Below are positions 27,061 to 34,599 of a DNA stretch of 64,000 nt, one piece after another. Location of the stretch: assembly GCA_048262655.1 (NCBI GenBank), contig JBLXEY010000005.1:124001-188000 (forward strand). The letters run 5' to 3'. How positions within the stretch are numbered: the stretch's first letter is position 1; every line of letters begins with the position of its first letter. The notes under the pieces are model-generated. The model did no database searches. It saw only the letters and a program-made list of their open reading frames with translations, and was not told the origin of the DNA. Origin of the DNA: JABMNT01 sp048262655 (GTDB taxonomy: Bacteria; Pseudomonadota; Alphaproteobacteria; Rhodospirillales; Casp-alpha2). A program made the translations under genes and the position numbers.

Positions 27061-27702
27061 TTAATCCGTCCATGCGCCATCCGCGCGAGAACGAATATCC
27101 GTAGCGGAAATGGGGTTGAGCGGTGTTTTCAAAAAAATCCAGGCCGGCGGTTTCATATCCGCAAGCCATTTGGCATTTGATCGGTGCACCCGGCTTCGGG
27201 AGAACCTCCTTACCGCTTTGGCATTTTCCGCCCGTAAAGAATAGGCCGGTCTTGCGAAAATCGCAACGGGTAGTGTCATGAATATGGATTGCCAATTTCG
27301 CCATTGATCAAATTGCACCAAATTATCCGCCCCCATCAACCAGACAAATCTTCCACCGGGAAAACTGTTTTTTATGGCAGGCAAGGTGTCAGCCGTGTAT
27401 TGGGTTCCCAATTCACGCTCGATGGCCGTGACCTGAATGCGTCGATCGGTCGCCACTTCACGGGCCTTTTTTAGCCTGTGTTCGAGCCCTGCCATATCAT
27501 CCGCAGATTTCAAAGGGTTCTGCGGCGATACGAGCCACCAGATTCGATCCAGTTTTAAATGAGCAAAAGCCAGTCGCGAAATGTGTAAATGACCTTCGTG
27601 GGCCGGATTAAACGACCCCCCCATCAAACCGACACGCTGTCCCCTTGGCACGACAAGTCGGTCTTTTCGGGTGGCGCGTTTGGCCACTTTTATGGTCGGC
27701 AC
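27061..27702 (-). CDS. nadD: nicotinate-nucleotide adenylyltransferase
   Basis: NAD biosynthesis enzyme converting nicotinate mononucleotide to deamido-NAD. The nucleotidyltransferase motif GLMGGSFNPAHEGHLHIS lies near residue 25, and WLVSPQNPLK, WLMGADNLVQFDQW and the terminal PISATDIRSR (ISxTxxR) are conserved. It starts with GTG inside the last codons of proA (13-base overlap). A basic N-terminal extension of about 20 aa precedes the domain, so a later GTG at 27687 could be the real start. Confidence 0.96.
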   Translation of the reverse strand: MPTIKVAKRATRKDRLVVPRGQRVGLMGGSFNPAHEGHLHISRLAFAHLKLDRIWWLVSPQNPLKSADDMAGLEHRLKKAREVATDRRIQVTAIERELGTQYTADTLPAIKNSFPGGRFVWLMGADNLVQFDQWRNWQSIFMTLPVAIFARPAYSLRAENAKAVRRFSRSRVHRSNAKWLADMKPPAWIFLKTPLNPISATDIRSRADGAWTD

Positions 27703-28961
27703 TGCCCGTTACCCCGCACCAGGTATTTCGAACTGGTCAATTGCTCGACGCCAACAGGGCCACGCGCATGCAGTTTTCCTGTCGAAATACCAATTTCCGC
27801 ACCCATCCCAAATTCACCGCCATCAGCAAACTGGGTTGATGCATTGACCATGACAATTGCGGAATCGACTTGATTTAAAAACGATTCTGCCGACGCCTGA
27901 TCTTCTGTAATAATCGCTTCCGTATGACTGGAACCATGGCTCGCAATATGATCGACAGCCTCATCCAGGCCACCGACAGTTTTCACGGAAATAATGGAGT
28001 CCAAATATTCCGTGCCCCAGTCTTCCTCGGTTGCGGGAACAACCCGGCTATCCATTGCCTGCGTCGCCGCATCCCCTCGCACTTCACAACCCGCATCGAC
28101 CAATCCATTTAAAATTGATGGCAACATTTGATCCGCAACATCTCGATCAATCAGCAGTGTCTCTGTTGAACCACAAATACCGGTTCTGCGCATTTTCGCA
28201 TTCAGCACAATATTCTTTGCCATTTCCGGATTCGCGTCTTTGGTTACATAGGTGTGACAAACCCCATCAAGGTGCTTGAACAACGGTATCCTGCTCTCGT
28301 TTGTAACCCGCTCGATCAAAGATTTTCCGCCGCGCGGGACAATGACATCTATGTAATCAACAAGCTTTAGCATTTCGCCAACAGCGGCGCGGTCCGTTGT
28401 CGGGATGCGCTGAATGGCGTTCTCGGACAATCCAGCAGCCTTCAGGCCTTCGTGCAGGCACTCGAGAATCGCTGCAGATGAATGAAAGCTCTCCGATCCC
28501 CCCCGCAAAATGGCAGCATTGCCGGCTTTCAGACAAAGTGCGCCCGCATCCGCCGTCACGTTGGGGCGCGATTCATAGATAATTCCAATGACGCCCAGCG
28601 GCACACGTTTTTGCTGAATAACCAGCCCATTGGGTCGCTCCACTTCTGACAGAATGGTGCCCACTGGATCGGCTAATGTGGCAATATCTTCAAGGCCTTT
28701 TGCCATCGCCTCAACCCGGCCTTCATTGAGCAACAACCGGTCCAGCATGGCACCGGTCAGGCCTTTTTCTTCGGCCGCTTCCATATCGCGCGCATTTTCA
28801 GAAATAATATGGTTTTGTCGCTGGCGAAGCGCTTCGGCTGCTTTGGTCAGCGCCAGGTTCTTGGTCGCACTTGGTGCGGTCGCCAGTTCACGAGCGGCGC
28901 TTTTGGCGTTTTTGCCCAAGCGTTCCAGCACTTCCTTAAAATTTATCTCTGTATCAGTCAT
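27690..28961 (-). CDS. proA: glutamate-5-semialdehyde dehydrogenase (gamma-glutamyl phosphate reductase)
   Basis: Second enzyme of proline synthesis, 423 aa. The catalytic Cys is in KMRRTGICGSTETLL, and LGVIGIIYESRPNVTADAGALCLKAGNA plus VPRGGKSLIE are family hallmarks. The C-terminal FADGGEFGMGAEIGISTGKLHARGPVG is complete. proB lies 7 bases upstream and nadD overlaps its end, so one operon runs from obgE to rlmH. Confidence 0.98.
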   Translation of the reverse strand: MTDTEINFKEVLERLGKNAKSAARELATAPSATKNLALTKAAEALRQRQNHIISENARDMEAAEEKGLTGAMLDRLLLNEGRVEAMAKGLEDIATLADPVGTILSEVERPNGLVIQQKRVPLGVIGIIYESRPNVTADAGALCLKAGNAAILRGGSESFHSSAAILECLHEGLKAAGLSENAIQRIPTTDRAAVGEMLKLVDYIDVIVPRGGKSLIERVTNESRIPLFKHLDGVCHTYVTKDANPEMAKNIVLNAKMRRTGICGSTETLLIDRDVADQMLPSILNGLVDAGCEVRGDAATQAMDSRVVPATEEDWGTEYLDSIISVKTVGGLDEAVDHIASHGSSHTEAIITEDQASAESFLNQVDSAIVMVNASTQFADGGEFGMGAEIGISTGKLHARGPVGVEQLTSSKYLVRGNGQCRP

Positions 28962-28968
28962 CTCTGTC

Positions 28969-30093
28969 TCAGTTCACTACCAGATCATCACGATGGACCA
29001 TTTCATCGCGGCCACGATACCCCAAAATATTCTCAATTTCACTGGTCTTCGAGCCCAGGATTAATCCCGCATCTTCTGCAGAATAAGCAACCAGTCCGCG
29101 TGCCACTTCGTCGCCATCAATGGTCTTCACAATAATCGCATCGCCTCGCTCAAAGTGCCCTTCAATCCGGGTGACGCCTGCCGGCAACAAACTTTTACCG
29201 GCTTTCAGCGCCTTTAACGCCCCGCCATCAACATATATCACCCCATTAGGTTTCAAGGAGGCGGCGATCCATTGTTTCCGGGCTGTCTTTGGATTGGCCG
29301 TCGGCACAAACCAGGTGCAAAGCGCTCCCGCTTCGACCCGTTGAATGGGATGGTCTTCGGTCCCATTGGCAATCACCATCAACGTGCCGGCACCCAGCGC
29401 AATTTTTGCCGCTGCCAGTTTCGTGACCATACCGCCGGACCCCTCTGCGCTCTTGCCGGTTCCTGCCATACCCTCAATTTCTGCCGTCAATTCCCCTTTG
29501 ATCACTGGTATATGGATCGCGTCGGGGTTTGCGGTCGGATCCTGATCATAAAGCCCATCCATATGCGACAGGATGACCAACATATCTGCGCTAATCATCG
29601 CCGCAACACGAGCAGCCAAGCGATCATTATCACCAAATCGGATCTCGTCGGTGGCGACGGTGTCGTTTTCATTTATAAGCGGAACTGCACCGAGGCGCAG
29701 GAGCGTATCGAGCGTATTGCGGGCATTGATATACCGTCGCCGATTTTCACTATCGTCCAGCGTTACCAAAACTTGTGATAACGTCAAGTCATGCTGCGCC
29801 AAAACATCCTGATAGGCATGTGCAAGACGCATCATCCCTGTTGCGGCCGCTGCCTGACTTTCTTCCAGACGCAAGCGCCCCGATGACAGCTTGAGATGAC
29901 GACGCCCAACCGCAATAGCACCTGAGGAGACAACAACAACTTCCTGCCCACGCGATCTCATTCGCGCAATATCATCCGCCAGTGTCGCGAGCCAGTCGCG
30001 GCGTACTTCCCCACTCTCTTTTTCGACCAACAGGGCCGAACCAATTTTGATAACGACACGCTTGGCTTCCGAGATTTTAGGCAACGCGCTCAT
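28969..30093 (-). CDS. proB: glutamate 5-kinase
   Basis: First enzyme of proline synthesis, 374 aa. The amino-acid kinase domain (RVVIKIGSALLVE, VVVSSGAIAVGR, INENDTVATDEIRFGDND, GTGKSAEGSGGMVTKL) is followed by a C-terminal PUA domain (about residues 275-355, KSLLPAGVTRIEGHFERGDAI), which in E. coli affects proline feedback inhibition. Its ATG overlaps the obgE stop by four bases. Confidence 0.98.
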   Translation of the reverse strand: MSALPKISEAKRVVIKIGSALLVEKESGEVRRDWLATLADDIARMRSRGQEVVVVSSGAIAVGRRHLKLSSGRLRLEESQAAAATGMMRLAHAYQDVLAQHDLTLSQVLVTLDDSENRRRYINARNTLDTLLRLGAVPLINENDTVATDEIRFGDNDRLAARVAAMISADMLVILSHMDGLYDQDPTANPDAIHIPVIKGELTAEIEGMAGTGKSAEGSGGMVTKLAAAKIALGAGTLMVIANGTEDHPIQRVEAGALCTWFVPTANPKTARKQWIAASLKPNGVIYVDGGALKALKAGKSLLPAGVTRIEGHFERGDAIIVKTIDGDEVARGLVAYSAEDAGLILGSKTSEIENILGYRGRDEMVHRDDLVVN

Positions 30094-31127
30094 GGCTGAT
30101 ATACCCGTCGCGTCTGGTTCTCCTCCTCAGCCGCGGCACGTAACTTTTCAATTTCTGCGAAGATACGATTGACCAACTCGGGGACGCCTGTCCCGGCAAC
30201 ACCCGATATCACGGAAACGGACTTGCCGGTCACTTCCGCCAATTGGGCTACTTTTTCGTCAATTTCTTCGTCCAACAACGAATCGCATTTATTGAGGGTC
30301 AACAGCTCAACTTTTTCCGATAAATCTGCACCATACTGCGCCAGTTCATGACGCACGGTCTGATAACAAGCCACCACGTCTTCCTGCGTGCCATCGATCA
30401 AATGCACCAGAATGGGACACCGTTCGACGTGGCCCAAGAAACGCGTACCAAGCCCGGCACCTTCACTGGCACCATCGATCAAACCCGGTATATCAGCCAG
30501 AACCAGTTCATCATGTCCGCGGGCGACTACCCCAAGATTCGGGTGAATTGTGGTAAACGGATAAGCGCCGATTTTCGGATGTGCTTGCGTTGTTGCAGTC
30601 AAAAAAGTTGATTTACCGGCGTTTGGAAGCCCGACCAGGCCCGCATCTGCAATCAGCTTCATGCGCAACCAGAACCAGCGTTCTTCCCCTGGAAACCCGG
30701 GTCCAGCTTTTCGAGGAGCCTGGTTGGTCGAACTCTTGAAGCGGGTATTACCCTGTCCGCCATCGCCACCCTGACAAATAATGTAGCGCTGACCAACTTC
30801 CGTCATATCGACAATCATCGTTTCGCGATCTTCGTCGAATATTTGCGTTCCAACCGGTACTTTAATAACCAAATCATCACCACGGGCGCCGGTACGGTTC
30901 TGCCCCATGCCATGATTACCCTTGCCGGCTTTCAAGTGCTGTTTATAACGGAAATCGATCAGTGTGTTTAAGTTAGCGGCGCATTCAATAATGACATCGC
31001 CACCACGCCCGCCATCACCGCCATCCGGACCGCCGAATTCGATATACTTTTCACGGCGAAAACCAACAGCTCCCGCTCCACCATCACCGCTTTTTACAAA
31101 TATTTTTGCTTCATCTAAAAACTTCAT
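30090..31127 (-). CDS. obgE: Obg family GTPase
   Basis: Essential ribosome-associated GTPase of 345 aa. The glycine-rich Obg fold fills residues 1-158 (SGDGGAGAVGFRREKYIEFGGPDGGDGGRGG). The G domain has G1 GLPNAGKST, switch TTIHPNLG, G3 DIPGLIDGASEGAGLG and NKCD. The C-terminal OCT-type extension is short. It is transcribed after rpmA in the classical rplU-rpmA-obgE order, but a strong terminator lies between rpmA and obgE, so part of its expression must come from read-through or its own promoter. Confidence 0.98.
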   Translation of the reverse strand: MKFLDEAKIFVKSGDGGAGAVGFRREKYIEFGGPDGGDGGRGGDVIIECAANLNTLIDFRYKQHLKAGKGNHGMGQNRTGARGDDLVIKVPVGTQIFDEDRETMIVDMTEVGQRYIICQGGDGGQGNTRFKSSTNQAPRKAGPGFPGEERWFWLRMKLIADAGLVGLPNAGKSTFLTATTQAHPKIGAYPFTTIHPNLGVVARGHDELVLADIPGLIDGASEGAGLGTRFLGHVERCPILVHLIDGTQEDVVACYQTVRHELAQYGADLSEKVELLTLNKCDSLLDEEIDEKVAQLAEVTGKSVSVISGVAGTGVPELVNRIFAEIEKLRAAAEEENQTRRVYQP

Positions 31128-31177
31128 TGGCCCTCTCCGCGTCTATGCTAACGCGAAACGATTGGCATTCGCTCACG

Positions 31178-31207
31178 AAAAAAGGGGAATGGTTAGCCAT
31201 TCCCCTT
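31178..31207 (-). terminator. intrinsic terminator after rpmA
   Basis: Read on the minus strand, an 11-base perfect stem (AAGGGGAATGG / CCATTCCCCTT) with a four-base loop is followed by a T run. It lies 27-56 bases after the rpmA stop and would separate rplU-rpmA from obgE, giving high ribosomal-protein expression over the GTPase. Confidence 0.85.
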
Positions 31208-31233
31208 CGAAATCGAAGCGATTGGCAGCTATC

Positions 31234-31491
31234 TTAGCTGGTCGGCTCTACGCCCACATATACGCGGCCACCGGCTTTCTTTTGGAAAGCAACCGTGCCA
31301 TCGACAACAGCGAAGATTGTGTGATCTTTGCCCATACCGACATTTGCACCTGGATGGTACTTTGTTCCGCGCTGGCGAATGATAATGTTACCCGGGACAA
31401 CAACTTCGCCACCGAATTTTTTCACACCCAAACGGCGACCTTCTGAATCGCGACCGTTACGGGAACTACCACCTGCTTTTTTATGTGCCAT
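31234..31491 (-). CDS. rpmA: 50S ribosomal protein L27
   Basis: 85 aa protein of the peptidyl-transferase centre region. The N-terminal MAHKKAGGSSRNGRDSEGRR, LGVKKFGGE and the IIRQRGTKYHPGANVGMGKDHTIFA core are nearly invariant. It begins with Ala after Met and has no Firmicutes-type cleavable extension. Six bases separate it from rplU. Confidence 0.98.
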   Translation of the reverse strand: MAHKKAGGSSRNGRDSEGRRLGVKKFGGEVVVPGNIIIRQRGTKYHPGANVGMGKDHTIFAVVDGTVAFQKKAGGRVYVGVEPTS

Positions 31492-31497
31492 GGAATA

Positions 31498-31974
31498 TTA
31501 CTCCTCAGTTTTCTTTTTTGCCGGCGCTTTTTTAGCAGCTGGCTTCTTAGCTGCAGGCTTCTCAGCGGCAGCTTCCTTTTTTGCTTTTGGTTCAGCCTTC
31601 GCCGGAGCTTTTTTTGCAGGATCGGCTTTCGCCTTCGCTGCAGCCTTTGGCTTGGTTCCGGTCGGGCTGACTTCAACAATCTTCAGCACCGTCTGCTCCT
31701 GACGATGACCTTTCGTGCGGCGATAGTTTTGCCGACGCTTTTTCTTGAAGACCAAAACCTTATCAGCTTTGCCTTGTTCGATGACTTCGGCAAACACAGC
31801 TGCTTTTTCAACAACTGGAGCACCAATAGTGGGCTCTTTGCCTTCTTCGCCGATCATTAGCACATTGCCAACTTCAACAACGCTGCCAGCTTCGCCAGCA
31901 ACTTTCTCGACAACAATCTTATCGTCTTTAGCGACCCGGTACTGTTTACCGCCGGTCTGTATGACTGCGAACAT
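31498..31974 (-). CDS. rplU: 50S ribosomal protein L21 with long Lys/Ala-rich tail
   Basis: The first 102 residues are a normal bacterial L21 (MFAVIQTGGKQYRVAKDD, VLVFKKKRRQNYRRTKGHRQ). About 55 further residues are almost only Lys, Ala, Pro and Glu, resembling a histone-H1-like tail. Similar tails occur in other alphaproteobacterial L21 proteins, so the extension is probably genuine rather than a frameshift. Function of the tail is unknown; RNA binding is likely from charge. First gene of the rplU-rpmA-obgE unit. Confidence 0.97.
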   Translation of the reverse strand: MFAVIQTGGKQYRVAKDDKIVVEKVAGEAGSVVEVGNVLMIGEEGKEPTIGAPVVEKAAVFAEVIEQGKADKVLVFKKKRRQNYRRTKGHRQEQTVLKIVEVSPTGTKPKAAAKAKADPAKKAPAKAEPKAKKEAAAEKPAAKKPAAKKAPAKKKTEE

Positions 31975-32188
31975 CTTCGCCTCGAATTCCTAGTGTAATC
32001 ACGCCAAACGGAACCTAGCGCTCGTGTCGCCAGACCCCTCGAAAGAGGCGGCAATATACTCGGTTTAGGCTCCTAGTCAACGCTTTTCAACGGATCATTT
32101 ATTTATACGGAATTCGTTGAATAATCAGGCGTTCTTGCGGCTTCCGGCCAGATTATTTAGTTTTGTGCCGGTGCCGGAACCTATATAA

Positions 32189-33370
32189 GTGAAAAACATG
32201 CATAATCCACAAACAAAATTTCAGAATATTATCGCGCCAACGTCCGCCACAGAGTTCTTTAAAACCTATCTGGGCCTAAAAACACTGCACGTTCCCGGGA
32301 AATCGGAAAAGTTCGCGGGCCTGTTTGACTGGGCTGATGTGAATCGCATTATCAATACGGCAAACATTTGGAACGCCAACACCTTCAAGCTGATCCTGGA
32401 TAACGAATCTGTCTCTCCTGGCGAGTTTATGCCAAATGGTGTTTTGGACACAAAATCGGTGTCTTCATATATAGAGCAAGGGGCCTCCATCGTTTTAAGC
32501 GGTATGGAAACCTATTCTGAGGGCAGCGCGGCGCTGGCAGCCAGCCTCCAATCCGCCATTGGCGGGTTCGCTCAATGTAACCTTTATTGTTCCTTTAAGC
32601 AGCACCCCGGGTTCTTGCCTCACTTTGACCTGATGGATGTTTTTGTTTTTCAGATTGCCGGAGAAAAAGACTGGGATATTTACGAAACACACTTTGAAAA
32701 CCCCATGCTGAAACCAGGGTGCCACCAAATGAGCTTTACCCGTGAACAGCATGCAGAAAACCGGGGACCTGTCGAAAGGCATCTGACGATGACACCGGGC
32801 GATGTTCTGTATATTCCGAAGGGGAAATATCACGCCGCCATTGCTTCATCAGATTACAGTTTACACCTAACCTTTGGGATCGAACCTCCGCGCGCGCTTA
32901 ATTTCATCGAATCCATTACCGAAGCGCTTTATATGGATGCGGTCTTCCGTCAGGAAATGCCGCACTATGATGATCAAGAGACGTACGATCAATTGATTGA
33001 TCAGATTGCCGACAAGCTGCATGCCCGGATGACCAGCGCAGAGGCAAAACAACAGATTCGGGAGGCCCACCGCCTCCATTCTCTCCAAAACATCGCACGA
33101 TTCCAATTACCTGATGATGGTATCGGCCGAAATTTCCGGGTGAGAACCCGCGATGCACACCTGAAACGCCGTGGGAAAAACTGGCAACTGAAGCTGGCAT
33201 CACAGGAAACGGAAATTTCGTCTGACAATGCTGCGCTTGTCCAATGGATGCTGGAGAGCGAGCTGTTCAATCGCGCCGAACTGCTATCTGCATTTCCTGA
33301 AAGCGGCGAACACAACTGTGATACGCTGCTTAAAATCATGCAGGAATTTGGTCTCATTTCTGAATTTTGA
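32189..33370 (+). CDS. JmjC/cupin_4 2-oxoglutarate oxygenase, ribosomal-oxygenase-like
   Basis: A 393 aa Fe(II)/2-oxoglutarate dioxygenase of the YcfD/ROX type. The iron ligands are H145, D147 (LPHFDLMD) and H215 (KGKYHAAI), with MTPGDVLYIPKG before the last. The dimerisation and C-terminal winged-helix-like region fill residues 235-393. YcfD hydroxylates an Arg of ribosomal protein L16 in E. coli. Here the gene is divergent from rplU-rpmA, so a ribosomal substrate is attractive but inferred. Start is GTG at 32189 or ATG at 32198. Confidence 0.8.
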   Translation: MKNMHNPQTKFQNIIAPTSATEFFKTYLGLKTLHVPGKSEKFAGLFDWADVNRIINTANIWNANTFKLILDNESVSPGEFMPNGVLDTKSVSSYIEQGASIVLSGMETYSEGSAALAASLQSAIGGFAQCNLYCSFKQHPGFLPHFDLMDVFVFQIAGEKDWDIYETHFENPMLKPGCHQMSFTREQHAENRGPVERHLTMTPGDVLYIPKGKYHAAIASSDYSLHLTFGIEPPRALNFIESITEALYMDAVFRQEMPHYDDQETYDQLIDQIADKLHARMTSAEAKQQIREAHRLHSLQNIARFQLPDDGIGRNFRVRTRDAHLKRRGKNWQLKLASQETEISSDNAALVQWMLESELFNRAELLSAFPESGEHNCDTLLKIMQEFGLISEF

Positions 33371-33401
33371 CGGTCCCACTTCCACAGTATAGCGGGTCAT
33401 G

Positions 33402-33779
33402 TCAGGCTTGTTTTGAAATTGCCCGTATCAGATCAAAAAGTTTATCCTTAATCTCACCATCTCTGAGGCCGTCAAGTAGTCGTGCGACATTCAGGGTTTG
33501 GTCGGGCAGGTGATGGTCTGGCCCCTGATACGCCTCCTGGCCGGCGATCTGTTCATCCGACAGCCCCTCGTAGAAATAGGTCACAGGGAGACCGAAGACT
33601 CTTGAAACCGACCACAGCCGCGCAGCGCTAATACGATTGGCGCCGTTTTCATATTTCTGTATTTGTTGGAAACTAATACCCAGTTTCTCCGCCAACTCAT
33701 TCTGCGTCAGGTTTGCGACCACTCGCGCCCGGCGCAGTCGCCGGCCAATTTCAAGATCAAGTTGATTAACAACACGCAC
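33402..33779 (-). CDS. XRE family transcriptional regulator
   Basis: A 125 aa DNA-binding protein. The helix-turn-helix covers residues about 10-65 (IGRRLRRARVVANLTQNELAEKLG, FQQIQKYENGANRIS), followed by a short helical tail for dimerisation. This small type is abundant in alphaproteobacteria. It is convergent with the oxygenase gene, with about 30 bases between the stops, and no target operon is evident. Confidence 0.88.
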   Translation of the reverse strand: MRVVNQLDLEIGRRLRRARVVANLTQNELAEKLGISFQQIQKYENGANRISAARLWSVSRVFGLPVTYFYEGLSDEQIAGQEAYQGPDHHLPDQTLNVARLLDGLRDGEIKDKLFDLIRAISKQA

Positions 33780-34064
33780 GGCAAGTCTCCTCGCGATCGC
33801 AGACTATTTTGTAGCATTTCGGATGGAATAATCAACCATTGTGCGGTTTAGTAATGAGAATACTCTTATCAGAGGTTGAACCCCGAAAGCTCCATCGATT
33901 GCGCCGCAAAGAGGGTTGTAGTCCCGAGAGGTTTATGGCACTTACTGGCGCGTTCACCACCCTATCTGCAATGCGGATTCATGTGGGCGAACACCACAGC
34001 GAACAAGTGCCGTGATAAAACCACGTTTTGTCAAATAGGCCTGGTTTGCCAGTAAAATGACCGC

Positions 34065-34152
34065 GGAGAGGTGCCGGAGTGGTCGAACGGGGCGGTCTCG
34101 AAAACCGTTGTGCGCTTGCGTACCCAGGGTTCGAATCCCTGTCTCTCCGCCA
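34065..34152 (+). tRNA. tRNA-Ser (anticodon CGA)
   Basis: 88 bases including an encoded CCA. The acceptor stem GGAGAGG pairs with TCTCTCC, the anticodon loop CTCGAAA gives CGA at 34099-34101, a long variable arm typical of serine tRNAs follows, and the T arm is CAGGG-TTCGAAT-CCCTG. It reads UCG codons. Confidence 0.97.
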
Positions 34153-34599
34153 GTTTTTTTCGCATAGCGAAACCATTGAGGCTTTCTCTGAATGTGATAA
34201 AGCGGCCGTCGTTTTGCAAAAATGACGAGAGCGATTGGCATTCGAACTGCATCCCTCACTCTCCGCCAGTTATGGCAATGACTTGGCGATATGCAATAAA
34301 TACCAAACATTTAAAGAATGCCGTCGTTAAGTAGCATTTACTCACCAGCGCCCATTCGAAACCCATACGTTGGCCTATGGGCTTTCCGCTTAGCGCAGAA
34401 AACCCGCCATAATTATGCGTGGCGTATTGAGGTTGCTTTATGCCAATCTCCGAACGTCGCTAAACTGTGACCAATAGGGCGCTTGCCACATCAAAATTTA
34501 TTCTTCTCATCTCCATATCCATCGACGGGTTTCTTGGCTTTCCAAAAACTTCCCTCTCAAGCTAATATTCTTGCAGTCGAACCTTAAAGGAGGTGTGTC
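34153..34599. other. intergenic region downstream of tRNA-Ser
   Basis: About 450 bases without a convincing gene. It starts with a T run directly after the tRNA, holds a degenerate copy of the tRNA 3' end (34241-34271), and ends with a strong Shine-Dalgarno (AAAGGAGGTG, 34586-34595) that belongs to the histidine kinase. Confidence 0.5.
34241..34271 (+). repeat. degenerate second copy of the tRNA-Ser 3' end (att-like)
   Basis: The 31 bases here repeat the T-arm/acceptor end of tRNA-Ser at 34130-34155. Both contain TTCGAA, then ATCCCT or TCCCT, then the identical 13-mer CTCTCCGCCAGTT that continues past the CCA end. The second copy has a small insertion after TTCGAA. Duplicated tRNA 3' ends are left by integrase-type elements, but only 86 bases lie between the copies here and no integrase is present. 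Confidence 0.6.

Noticed and set aside
33954..34310. 118-codon minus-strand ORF across tRNA-Ser
   Set aside because: It runs antisense through the tRNA. The translated fragment contains tRNA-derived residues often mis-annotated as protein.
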